Shown here piece by piece: positions 1-6,183 of a stretch of DNA of 6,672 nucleotides. Position 1 is the stretch's first letter. Each line of letters opens with the position of its first letter. The stretch is from an uncultured Prevotellaceae bacterium. Lineage in GTDB: Bacteria; Bacteroidota; Bacteroidia; Bacteroidales; Muribaculaceae. The translations under genes and the position numbers were made by a program. Under the pieces are notes generated by a model, which was not told where the DNA came from, made no database searches, and saw only the letters and a program-made list of their open reading frames with translations. The stretch covers positions 1 through 6,672 of the forward strand of contig CAMGFF010000126.1 of the NCBI GenBank assembly GCA_946055125.1. The letters run 5' to 3'.

Positions 1-151
1 GTTAGGCACTTTTTTTGAATCCTCCAAATTTTTTGGCAAATTTTTTTCGATTCTGTGTGATTTTTTTGAGAATTTTTTTGAGAATTGGGGGTTAATTGCC
101 GTGAAATGGGGTCTTCACCATAGTTGTTCACCTTTTTTCAGGGGTGGTGTT
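1..151. other. Non-coding, T-tract-rich left edge
   Basis: I see no convincing gene here. On the plus strand there are runs of six or seven T at 10-16, 29-34, 41-47, 61-67 and 73-79. The last two belong to an exact 12-nt tandem duplication (TTTTTTTGAGAA at 61-72 and 73-84). The stretch lies downstream of the minus-strand small gene that ends at 152. The T-runs would be A-runs in that transcript, so they cannot be its intrinsic terminator. They could be the tail of something to the left of the window, or curved DNA. Confidence 0.6.
61..84 (+). repeat. 12-nt tandem duplication in T-tract region
   Basis: TTTTTTTGAGAA occurs twice, head to tail and without mismatch, at 61-72 and 73-84. It is part of a looser pattern in which T-tracts start at 10, 29, 41, 61 and 73, so alternate tracts are about 31-32 nt apart. 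Replication slippage is the simplest origin. Confidence 0.85.
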
Positions 152-364
152 TCATCTTCGGCTTTTTATTTCCATTGTCACGTCGCGATAGGAGCGGCGG
201 CCCTCGATGTAGTCGGCATAGAGGTCTTCTTCGCTGCGACCCCGGAGCATGTGGCAGCGGCCGCACAGCTCGCAGTTGTGCCGGCATCGCCACTCGCGCA
301 GCACATAGGCCCTGCGCTCATCTCTTGTCGATGTGGCAATAGGTGGAGGTGCGTCAGTCGTCAT
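152..364 (-). CDS. Small cysteine-rich protein of unknown function
   Basis: A 70-residue protein of unassigned role. Near its middle is a cluster of four cysteines, Cys27-x3-Cys31-x2-Cys34-x2-Cys37, followed directly by His38. This spacing would suit a zinc or iron-sulfur site, but I do not recognise a named fold. The C-terminal part is charged (ADYIEGRRSYRDVTMEIK) and looks like a conserved short Bacteroidales protein that I cannot name. The frame stays open upstream to 475, but that extension lies inside the dehydrogenase gene and encodes an Arg/His/Pro-rich out-of-frame shadow. I therefore chose the ATG at 364. Only two bases (TGA-CT-ATG) separate it from the dehydrogenase stop codon, which points to one mRNA and probable translational coupling. 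The N-terminal 15 residues are low complexity. No signal peptide or membrane segment is visible, so it is probably cytoplasmic. Confidence 0.72.
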   Translation of the reverse strand: MTTDAPPPIATSTRDERRAYVLREWRCRHNCELCGRCHMLRGRSEEDLYADYIEGRRSYRDVTMEIKSRR

Positions 365-366
365 AG

Positions 367-1086
367 TCAGCCGTTGTAGTTCCAGCCATGGTCGCCGTGG
401 TAAATCATCTGGTGGGTCATTCCGCCGTCGATGCAAATGTTCTCGCCGGTGATGAATCCTGCCTTGTCGGAGCAAAGAAACAGCACCATGTGGGCTATGT
501 CCATGGGATTGCCCACGCGCCCGGCGGGATGCTGCGCGGCGTCGGGGCCCGTGTGCTCGGCAAAGTCGGTGTCGATCCAGCCCGGTGATATTGAGTTCAC
601 CCTTGCCTTGCCCCGCAGTGTGGTGGCGAGAGCGTGGGTGAGGGCGGCAATGCCTCCCTTGGCCGCGGTGTAGCTCTCGGTGAGCGGCTCGCTCATGCGG
701 TCGCGCGACGACGATATGTTCACTATCGATGCGCCGGCAGCCAGGTGTGGCGCGAGTAGCTTCACTAAGTAGAACGGCGCGGCAACGCCCACCGCCAGCG
801 CATAGCCAAACTCATCCCAGGTGCAGTCGTAGAGGCCTTTCATGAGTGGCATGGCGTTGTTGATGATATAGTCCACCCGTCCATACCGGGCAATCACATC
901 GCCGGCAAAGGACTCAAGCACCTCTTTCCGCGAGATGTCGCCCACAAAGTGTTCTCCCTCCCTGATGTCGATCACTGCCACCCTGGCACCGCGCTTGCGC
1001 AGCTCGCCGGCAATGCATTTGCCTATGCCATGCGCTCCTCCCGTCACCACGGCCACCTTATCCTTGTATTCCATAATCTGCTTCAT
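367..1086 (-). CDS. Short-chain dehydrogenase/reductase (SDR), classical type
   Basis: A probable cytoplasmic NAD(P)(H)-dependent oxidoreductase; the substrate cannot be read from sequence. It has 239 residues, within the usual 240-260 for classical SDRs. The Rossmann nucleotide-binding motif TGGAHGIG is at residues 15-22. An acidic residue after the second beta strand (VAVIDI, Asp40) favours NAD(H). The NNA motif is at 76-78, the likely catalytic Ser near 126, and the Tyr139-x3-Lys143 pair lies in YTAAKGG. PGW (168-170) and the C-terminal GENICIDGGMT (214-224) are also typical. Two departures are visible: NNAG reads NNAM, and the tetrad asparagine position (usually VNxxxPF) reads VGVAAPF. 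The ATG at 1086 is used here; Met5, just before the first strand, is an alternative start. A TAnnTTTG box lies about 35 nt upstream. The cysteine-rich small gene follows 2 nt after the stop. Confidence 0.93.
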   Translation of the reverse strand: MKQIMEYKDKVAVVTGGAHGIGKCIAGELRKRGARVAVIDIREGEHFVGDISRKEVLESFAGDVIARYGRVDYIINNAMPLMKGLYDCTWDEFGYALAVGVAAPFYLVKLLAPHLAAGASIVNISSSRDRMSEPLTESYTAAKGGIAALTHALATTLRGKARVNSISPGWIDTDFAEHTGPDAAQHPAGRVGNPMDIAHMVLFLCSDKAGFITGENICIDGGMTHQMIYHGDHGWNYNG

Positions 1087-1120
1087 TTTCTAAAGTTGTT
1101 CACACCCTGATTCTTCGAGA

Positions 1121-1128
1121 CAAAGGTA
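1121..1128 (-). promoter_or_regulatory. Bacteroidetes-type -7 box for the dehydrogenase operon
   Basis: Read on the minus strand this is TACCTTTG, an exact match to the TAnnTTTG -7 element of the Bacteroidetes primary sigma factor. It lies 34 nt before the dehydrogenase ATG, implying a leader of about 25-30 nt. A TTTG at the usual 19-21 nt further upstream is absent. The nearest one (reverse complement of CAAA at 1143-1146) is only 14 nt away, so the -33 element is weak or missing. Confidence 0.6.
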
Positions 1129-1155
1129 CATAAAAATTCCCACAAATCGTGTGCC

Positions 1156-1184
1156 GAGTGCCACAAATTTATTTTTGGGCACTC
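1156..1184. promoter_or_regulatory. Hairpin or inverted repeat in divergent intergenic region
   Basis: GAGTGCC (1156-1162) and GGCACTC (1178-1184) form a perfect 7-bp stem around an AT-rich 15-nt loop. It lies just upstream of the dehydrogenase promoter, so it could be an operator. It could also be a chance hairpin or the edge of the repeat that begins at 1187. No T-run follows on either strand, so an intrinsic terminator is unlikely. Confidence 0.35.
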
Positions 1185-1186
1185 AG

Positions 1187-1321
1187 GCAAATTGCCAATC
1201 AAAACCTACATCGCCGCATCAACATCACCACGAGAATTTGGCATATTCTTCCACAAGTGGATGGTGCATGGGAATGTGGATGGTTGCGGGCAAGAAAAAA
1301 ATCGCAGGAAAAGATGATTTT
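1187..1321 (+). repeat. Dispersed repeat, copy 1 (decayed coding fragment)
   Basis: This stretch matches the reverse complement of 6211-6344. Positions 1187-1264 differ from copy 2 at only three bases, and 1221-1264 (44 nt) are identical. Positions 1265-1321 then diverge, with about 14 mismatches and one extra base here. Read in the frame that starts GGC AAA TTG at 1186, copy 1 stays open through PREFGIFFHKWM. The extra base after that breaks the frame relative to copy 2. In the shifted frame, W-M-V-A-G-K and G-K-D-D-F recall W-L-S-A-G-R and G-K-D-D-F of copy 2. I read it as a remnant of the same gene family as the pseudogene at 6184-6604, with no start or promoter of its own. Confidence 0.85.
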
Positions 1322-1365
1322 ATTCAAGATTTTGCGGGAAAATTGCTAATTTTGTGCCTATAAAA

Positions 1366-1373
1366 TGTATTTG
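1366..1373 (+). promoter_or_regulatory. Possible weak -7 box for the plus-strand genes
   Basis: TGTATTTG resembles TAnnTTTG with one mismatch and lies about 28 nt before the ATG at 1402. No TTTG sits at the expected distance upstream; the one at 1351-1354 is too close. This is the only candidate I see for transcription of the mannosyltransferase gene. Confidence 0.28.
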
Positions 1374-1401
1374 ACCAATTTTTAACTCAGTGAATCGCTC
1401 T

Positions 1402-2154
1402 ATGTCGAAGGCTGCCAACAGGGATAGCGTGGTGATTATTCCCACCTATAATGAGAAAGAAAACATTGCAAATATTATAGAGGCGGTGCTCGCTCTGCCG
1501 CACGACTTTGATGTACTCGTTATCGACGACAACTCGCCCGACGGCACTGCCGCTATCGTACAGGGCAAGATGAAGCTGCACCCCGAGCGCGTGCACTTGG
1601 TGCAGCGTGCCGGCAAGCTCGGCCTTGGCACTGCCTATATTGCCGGTTTCAAGTGGGCCCTGGCGCGGCACTATGACTACATCATTGAAATGGATGCCGA
1701 CTTCTCCCACAATCCCGCCGACCTTATCCCGCTGCGGAATGCCTGTGCCGTGGAGGGCGCCGACCTCTCCGTTGGCTCGCGCTACATCACCGGCGTGAAC
1801 GTGGTGAACTGGCCTATGGGCCGCGTGGTAATGTCCTACTACGCCAGCGCCTATGTGCGCATTATCACCGGAATGAAGGTGCGCGACACCACTGCCGGAT
1901 TCGTGTGCTACTCGCGCCGCGTGCTCGAGGCTATCGACCTCGACAAGGTGGAATTCAAGGGCTACGCCTTCCAGATTGAGATGAAGTTCTCGGCGTTCAA
2001 GATGGGATTCTCCATTAAGGAGGTGCCTATCATCTTCGTGAACCGCGTGCTCGGCACAAGCAAGATGAACACGAGCATCTTCGGCGAGGCCGTGTTTGGC
2101 GTGATAAAGCTCAAGCTCAACAGCTGGATGGGAAAGTATAAGCGCGTGAAATAA
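1402..2154 (+). CDS. Polyprenol monophosphomannose synthase (GT2 family)
   Basis: Transfers mannose (or a related hexose) from a GDP- or UDP-sugar to a polyprenyl phosphate at the inner face of the cytoplasmic membrane, supplying lipid-linked sugar for glycan or protein glycosylation. It has 250 residues from the ATG at 1402; an in-frame GTG at 1390 adds four residues and is less likely. Family 2 GT-A features run in order: VVIIPTYNE (9-17), DDNSPDGT (42-49), GLGTAYIAGF (74-83), the DAD metal motif (98-100) followed by FSHNP, VGSRY (124-128), DTTAGF (162-167), GYAFQIEM (187-194) and G-T-S-K-M (218-222). This set is typical of Dpm1/Ppm1 catalytic domains. The C-terminal GtrA-like membrane domain of some relatives is absent, so membrane contact must be peripheral or through a partner. 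pyrC follows after 39 nt. Donor and acceptor are inferred from the family. Confidence 0.92.
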   Translation: MSKAANRDSVVIIPTYNEKENIANIIEAVLALPHDFDVLVIDDNSPDGTAAIVQGKMKLHPERVHLVQRAGKLGLGTAYIAGFKWALARHYDYIIEMDADFSHNPADLIPLRNACAVEGADLSVGSRYITGVNVVNWPMGRVVMSYYASAYVRIITGMKVRDTTAGFVCYSRRVLEAIDLDKVEFKGYAFQIEMKFSAFKMGFSIKEVPIIFVNRVLGTSKMNTSIFGEAVFGVIKLKLNSWMGKYKRVK

Positions 2155-2193
2155 AGCGTATTAACAATACAAACGATATATATATCTACCTTT

Positions 2194-3543
2194 ATGAGCC
2201 ACAGGTTACTCTATAATGCCGAGATTGTGAACGAGGGGAAGCGTTTCCCCGGTTATGTGGTGATTGATGGCGATGTGATTGCCGAGGTTGCGCAAGGCGC
2301 TCCCTGCGAGGCGGTTATGGCCGGGTGCGACCTCGCCGACGACCTTGCCGGTGCTTTGCTGCTGCCGGGTGTGATCGACGACCAGGTGCACTTCCGCGAG
2401 CCGGGACTCACCCACAAGGCCGACATTGCCAGCGAGAGCCGCGCCGCCGTGGCCGGTGGCGTGACATCGTTCATGGATATGCCCAACACCGTGCCCCAAA
2501 CCACCAATATTGAGGCGCTTGAGTGGAAGTTTGCACGCGCTGCCGCAACGTCGGTGGCTAATTTCAGCTTCAACATCGGTGCCACCAACGACAATGTGGG
2601 AGTGCTTGAGCAAGTGGACTTTAGCCGCGTGTGTGGCGTGAAGGCTTTCCTTGGGTCATCGACCGGAAACATGCTCATAGACGACCGCTCGGCCCTGCAC
2701 AGGCTTTTCAGCTCGATTCCGGCAGTGATTGCGGTTCATGCTGAGGATGAGGCAATTATCAGAGCCAACCGCGAGCGTTACGTCGCCGAGCGCGGCGACG
2801 ACCTCCCCGTGGAATTGCACCCGCTAATCCGCTCGGCCGAGGCCTGCTATGCCTGCACCGCCCGCGCCGTGGAGCTTGCCGAGCGCTGTGGCACGCGCCT
2901 GCATGTGTTTCACCTCTCCACCGAGCGCGAGCTGGCTCTCTTCAGCAATGCTCCGCTTGCCGACAAGCGCATCACGGCCGAGGTGTGCGTGCATCACCTG
3001 TGGTTCACCGACCGCGACTATGCACGCCTTGGCAACCGCATTAAGTGCAACCCCGCCATCAAGACGCTTGCCGACCGCGAGGCGCTGCGCGAGGCGCTGC
3101 GCAGCGGCCGCCTCGACGTGGTGGCCACCGACCACGCCCCGCACCTCCCCGCCGAGAAGGAGGGCAACTGCCTCAAGGCGGCCTCGGGAATGCCGCTCGT
3201 GCAATTCTCGCTCGTGGCGATGCTCGAGATGGCCCGCGAGGGAATTTTCACAACTGAAATGGTGGTGGAGAAGATGTGTCACGCCCCGGCGCAGCTCTAC
3301 CGCATCGACCGCCGAGGCTACATTCGCCCCGGATATTACGCCGACCTCGCCGTGGTGCGCCGCGACGACGACGGCCACACCGTCACCGATGCCGACGTGC
3401 TCTCGAAGTGCGGCTGGACCCCCTTCCACGGCACCGTGATGCACCACCGCGTGGAGCGCACCTTCGTGAATGGCGAGGAGGCCTTTGCTAATGGCCGCAT
3501 CAACGAGGCCGTGCGCGGCCGCCGGCTGCTCTTCAACGTGTGA
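2194..3543 (+). CDS. pyrC: Dihydroorotase (class I-like)
   Basis: Catalyses the reversible cyclisation of N-carbamoyl-aspartate to dihydroorotate, step three of de novo pyrimidine synthesis, in the cytoplasm. Its 449 residues fit the amidohydrolase-superfamily dihydroorotases. Visible motifs are DDQVHFREPG (62-71), FMDMPNT (93-99, substrate-binding Asn), VKAFLGSSTGN (149-159, with Lys150 a candidate carboxylated metal bridge), VHAED (181-185), HVFHLST (237-243) and ATDHAPH (311-317, catalytic Asp313). The usual HxH of the first motif reads Gln64-Val-His66, so one classical metal-ligand histidine is missing. I believe this variant recurs in Bacteroidetes dihydroorotases, but I could not check. 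The ATG at 2194 is chosen because the protein starts with the short beta-strand domain typical of the family. It lies 39 nt after the mannosyltransferase gene and 45 nt before the peptidase gene. A TACCTTTA string right before the ATG resembles a -7 box but is too close to be trusted. Confidence 0.93.
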   Translation: MSHRLLYNAEIVNEGKRFPGYVVIDGDVIAEVAQGAPCEAVMAGCDLADDLAGALLLPGVIDDQVHFREPGLTHKADIASESRAAVAGGVTSFMDMPNTVPQTTNIEALEWKFARAAATSVANFSFNIGATNDNVGVLEQVDFSRVCGVKAFLGSSTGNMLIDDRSALHRLFSSIPAVIAVHAEDEAIIRANRERYVAERGDDLPVELHPLIRSAEACYACTARAVELAERCGTRLHVFHLSTERELALFSNAPLADKRITAEVCVHHLWFTDRDYARLGNRIKCNPAIKTLADREALREALRSGRLDVVATDHAPHLPAEKEGNCLKAASGMPLVQFSLVAMLEMAREGIFTTEMVVEKMCHAPAQLYRIDRRGYIRPGYYADLAVVRRDDDGHTVTDADVLSKCGWTPFHGTVMHHRVERTFVNGEEAFANGRINEAVRGRRLLFNV

Positions 3544-3588
3544 TCAACCCGACAACGCCACACAAACCCTCTTAAATACAAAACCGTC

Positions 3589-6060
3589 ATGAGAAAGCTA
3601 TTACTGTTATTATCGTTGATTGCCATTGCCACACAGGCGTGGGCAATACAGAAAGATGTGGAGCTGGCCAAGCGCGAGGCGATGGGCTTCGTGCGCACCG
3701 CGAGCCGGCTCAAGAGTGTGAATCCCTCCAGGCTCGAGCTTGCCTACACTGCCGGCAGCGACAGCCGCCGAGAGTTCTATGTGTTTGCCGTGAGCGGCGA
3801 CAAAGGATATGTGGTGGTTTCGGCCGACGACTGCGCCACCTCAATTCTGGGCTACAGCAGCGAAGGCACATTCGATGCCAATAATATGCCAGACGGCATG
3901 AAATTCATGTTTGAGGAGTATTCGGCCGAAATCAGGTATGCCATGGAGCATAATGCCGAAAGCAGCAGCACGGCACGCCCGCGAATCGCCGAGGAGCGAA
4001 GCCCCATAGCGCCGCTGTGCCTTACCCTATGGAACCAGTCGTGGCCCTACAATAACCTGTGTCCCGACTACGACGGCACACTGCTCTGCGTGACCGGCTG
4101 TGTGGCCACAGCCATGGCGCAGATAATGCGTTATCACCGATGGCCGGTACAAGGCGCAGGCTCCAACACCTATACCACCGAAATCAACGGAACCGCGCAG
4201 ACGCTCTCGCTCGACTTCAGCACAATCTCTTTCTACTGGGAGAACATGCCGGCCACCTACACCGAAAACTCCACCATTGAGGAGCAAGATGCCGTGGCAA
4301 AGCTTATGCAGGCATGTGGCATAGCCGTTAACATGAGCTACGGCTTGTCGTCGGGAGCATACAGCTTCGATGTGCCGCACGCTTTGGTTAACTACTTTGA
4401 CTACGACAAAGGTGCATTATTGATAGAGCGCAGTCACTACGGCGTGGAGCAATGGCACAATACCATCTACACCGAGCTGAGTGAGAAACGCCCCGTGTAT
4501 GTTAGCGGCAGCAATACAAACGCCGGACACGCCTTTGTGTGCGACGGATATGACAAGGACGACTATTTCCACTTCAACTGGGGCTGGGGTGGAATCGCCA
4601 ACGGATATTTCCGCTTCACCGCGCTCGACCCAAGCACGCAGGGCATAGGAGGCAGCAACGCCGGATATAGCGGCAATATTACGGCCATTGTGGGTGTCAA
4701 GCCCGATGCCGGAGGCGAAGCCCGTGCCACAGTGAGCTACGGACTCGACTTTGTGACCAATGTGGCTTCCTCGGCCGATGCCGCCGACGGGCTCGTGGGA
4801 TTCAAATTTGGCAAAGTGACCTTGGAATCCAACTATGCCGACGGCGAGACCGACATTATGCTCGGCGTGATTGTGGAGAACACTGCCACCAAGACAAGCA
4901 CATTTGCTCCGAGTGATCTTTACTGGGTGCTGAAACGCGGCTACACCTACTCCCGCTCCGACAAGGATGAGAATATGTATGTAGAGCTTGGCGACATCAT
5001 CGCCGGCGGCGACGGCAACTACCGCATCTATCCCGGCTACTACGACACTGAGCACGAGGTGACCGACAAGGCTCTTGTGCCGATGGGCTGCATCGACCAT
5101 GTGGATATGGTGGTTGAGGGCGGCAACGCCACTTTCACTTCGCCCACCAAGGGCGTGGCATCGCTCTTGGTGCCACAAGTTACTTTCAACACCAGCTTCT
5201 ACACCGGCAAGCAATACTCGGTAACCGCCACCATAAGCAACTCGGGAGCCGAATACTATGGCGACGTGCTACTTGCCGTTATCAATGAAGACAACCAGAT
5301 TCAGGGCAACCTTGCTGAAATGCGCGTGGCTGTGCCCGCCGATGGCACGATGACCTCGACCATTATGGCAGAACTTGGCGATGTGGCCCCGGGCAACTAC
5401 TACTTTGCCATTGCCGGCACCGACTATGAGATAATAAGCGACGTTATCCCCATTGAGGTGAAAGAAGCTCCCTCGAGCTACAGACTCAATGTCACAAATC
5501 TTGCCATAGAGAGCCCTGAGAGCGTGAATCCGCTCAATATGCACGTCAGCGCCACGTTGAATTGCACCGAGGGGTATTTCTTTGGCAGAGTAAGTATGTG
5601 GGTTTTCGGTGCCGATGGCTCTTCGTTGTCCTATGAGAACTCGCCATACATAGCAATTGACGCCGACGGCTCTCACGACCTCAACATGGAACTCTCGTTC
5701 AACTTCTTAGAGGAGGGCAAAAAATACTATATGGCTGCCTACGTCTATGATAACGGCTGGTCGCAACTGTGCCCGGCAGTGCCATTCTATGCGAGCTGGC
5801 CAACAGGCGTGGAGAGCAACCGTGCGGCGGCCGGCGATGCAGTGGTGGCCATAGCTCCCGGCGGCGGCAGCGTGACAGTGAAGACCGGTGAGGAGATTGA
5901 GGCAGTGCGCCTGCACACCCTCTCGGGCGTGCTTGTGGCAACTGCCGGCGGAGGCGGAACCACCGCCACCATCATCGACACCACGCACTTGCCACACGGC
6001 GTGTATGTAGTGACTGTCGTCACTCCCAACTCCACTACCACCCGAAAGATAGTGAAGTAA
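3589..6060 (+). CDS. Secreted C10 (streptopain-like) cysteine peptidase with T9SS tail
   Basis: A predicted extracellular papain-fold peptidase of 823 residues. A signal peptide (MRKLLLLLSLIAIATQAWA, cleavage near 19/20) is followed by an inhibitory prodomain of the Spi/I69 kind at about 25-125 (YVFAVSGDKGYVVVSADD, ILGYS, NMPDGMKFMFEEY). The catalytic domain covers about 140-372. The catalytic Cys is Cys171 in VTGCVATAMAQIMRYH, the His is His314 in NAGHAFVCDGYD, and FNWGWGG (329-335) completes the active-site signature. From about 380 to 740 are beta-rich segments that look like immunoglobulin-like repeats. The last 80 or so residues, ending GVYVVTVVTP...TRKIVK, resemble a type A sorting domain for type IX secretion, so surface display or release is likely. 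The family is best known from SpeB of Streptococcus pyogenes and interpain and periodontain of oral Bacteroidales. Substrate and role (nutrition, host or competitor proteins) are unknown. Both catalytic residues and the frame are intact. Confidence 0.93.
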   Translation: MRKLLLLLSLIAIATQAWAIQKDVELAKREAMGFVRTASRLKSVNPSRLELAYTAGSDSRREFYVFAVSGDKGYVVVSADDCATSILGYSSEGTFDANNMPDGMKFMFEEYSAEIRYAMEHNAESSSTARPRIAEERSPIAPLCLTLWNQSWPYNNLCPDYDGTLLCVTGCVATAMAQIMRYHRWPVQGAGSNTYTTEINGTAQTLSLDFSTISFYWENMPATYTENSTIEEQDAVAKLMQACGIAVNMSYGLSSGAYSFDVPHALVNYFDYDKGALLIERSHYGVEQWHNTIYTELSEKRPVYVSGSNTNAGHAFVCDGYDKDDYFHFNWGWGGIANGYFRFTALDPSTQGIGGSNAGYSGNITAIVGVKPDAGGEARATVSYGLDFVTNVASSADAADGLVGFKFGKVTLESNYADGETDIMLGVIVENTATKTSTFAPSDLYWVLKRGYTYSRSDKDENMYVELGDIIAGGDGNYRIYPGYYDTEHEVTDKALVPMGCIDHVDMVVEGGNATFTSPTKGVASLLVPQVTFNTSFYTGKQYSVTATISNSGAEYYGDVLLAVINEDNQIQGNLAEMRVAVPADGTMTSTIMAELGDVAPGNYYFAIAGTDYEIISDVIPIEVKEAPSSYRLNVTNLAIESPESVNPLNMHVSATLNCTEGYFFGRVSMWVFGADGSSLSYENSPYIAIDADGSHDLNMELSFNFLEEGKKYYMAAYVYDNGWSQLCPAVPFYASWPTGVESNRAAAGDAVVAIAPGGGSVTVKTGEEIEAVRLHTLSGVLVATAGGGGTTATIIDTTHLPHGVYVVTVVTPNSTTTRKIVK

Positions 6061-6063
6061 ATC

Positions 6064-6078
6064 CCACCTGTGAGGTGG
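6064..6078 (+). terminator. Small hairpin just after the peptidase stop
   Basis: CCACCT (6064-6069) and AGGTGG (6073-6078) pair perfectly around a GTG loop, starting 3 nt after the peptidase stop codon. There is no T-run after it, so it is at best an atypical terminator or a 3'-end stabilising stem. Confidence 0.35.
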
Positions 6079-6104
6079 CTCCGAAATTGCAATGACTGCG
6101 TACT

Positions 6105-6180
6105 CATAGGGACGATCAGAGGAATGCCGGCCCATCGTTTGATGATTATGGGCTGTGGCATTCCTGTGAGCGTCCCTGTG
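6105..6180. repeat. Long imperfect hairpin (76 nt, about 28 bp stem)
   Basis: From the outside in, CATAGGGACG pairs with CGTCCCTGTG, TCA with TGA, AGGAATGCC with GGCATTCCT, and GCCCAT with ATGGGC. The pairing includes one G-T wobble, two single mismatches and a small bulge, around a 12-nt loop at 6136-6147. It fills the space between the peptidase stop and the end of the minus-strand pseudogene. No T-run follows on either strand, so it could be a bidirectional terminator or 3'-end protector, or a REP/MITE-like palindrome. Confidence 0.75.
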
Positions 6181-6183
6181 TCA

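Noticed and set aside
124..145. Possible terminator hairpin for the minus-strand operon (CACC/GGTG around an A-rich loop)
   Set aside because: The stem is only about four base pairs and no T-run follows on the minus strand.
365..475. N-terminal extension of the cysteine-rich small protein into the dehydrogenase gene
   Set aside because: The extension is an Arg/His/Pro-rich shadow of the dehydrogenase codons. The ATG at 364 directly after the dehydrogenase stop is a far better start.
1149..1363. Two short plus-strand reading frames (66-70 residues) in the intergenic region
   Set aside because: They lie across the decayed repeat copy, neither is in the frame shared with copy 2 over its conserved part, and neither has a plausible start signal.
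2824..3447. Minus-strand open frame of 207 residues opposite pyrC
   Set aside because: It is a GC-rich shadow of a gene with clear dihydroorotase motifs and shows no family signature of its own.
4417..5214. Long minus-strand open frame of 265 residues opposite the peptidase gene
   Set aside because: It is antisense to a well-supported coding region with recognised domains, and its composition (many Gly, Ala, Val, His) is that of a codon-bias shadow.
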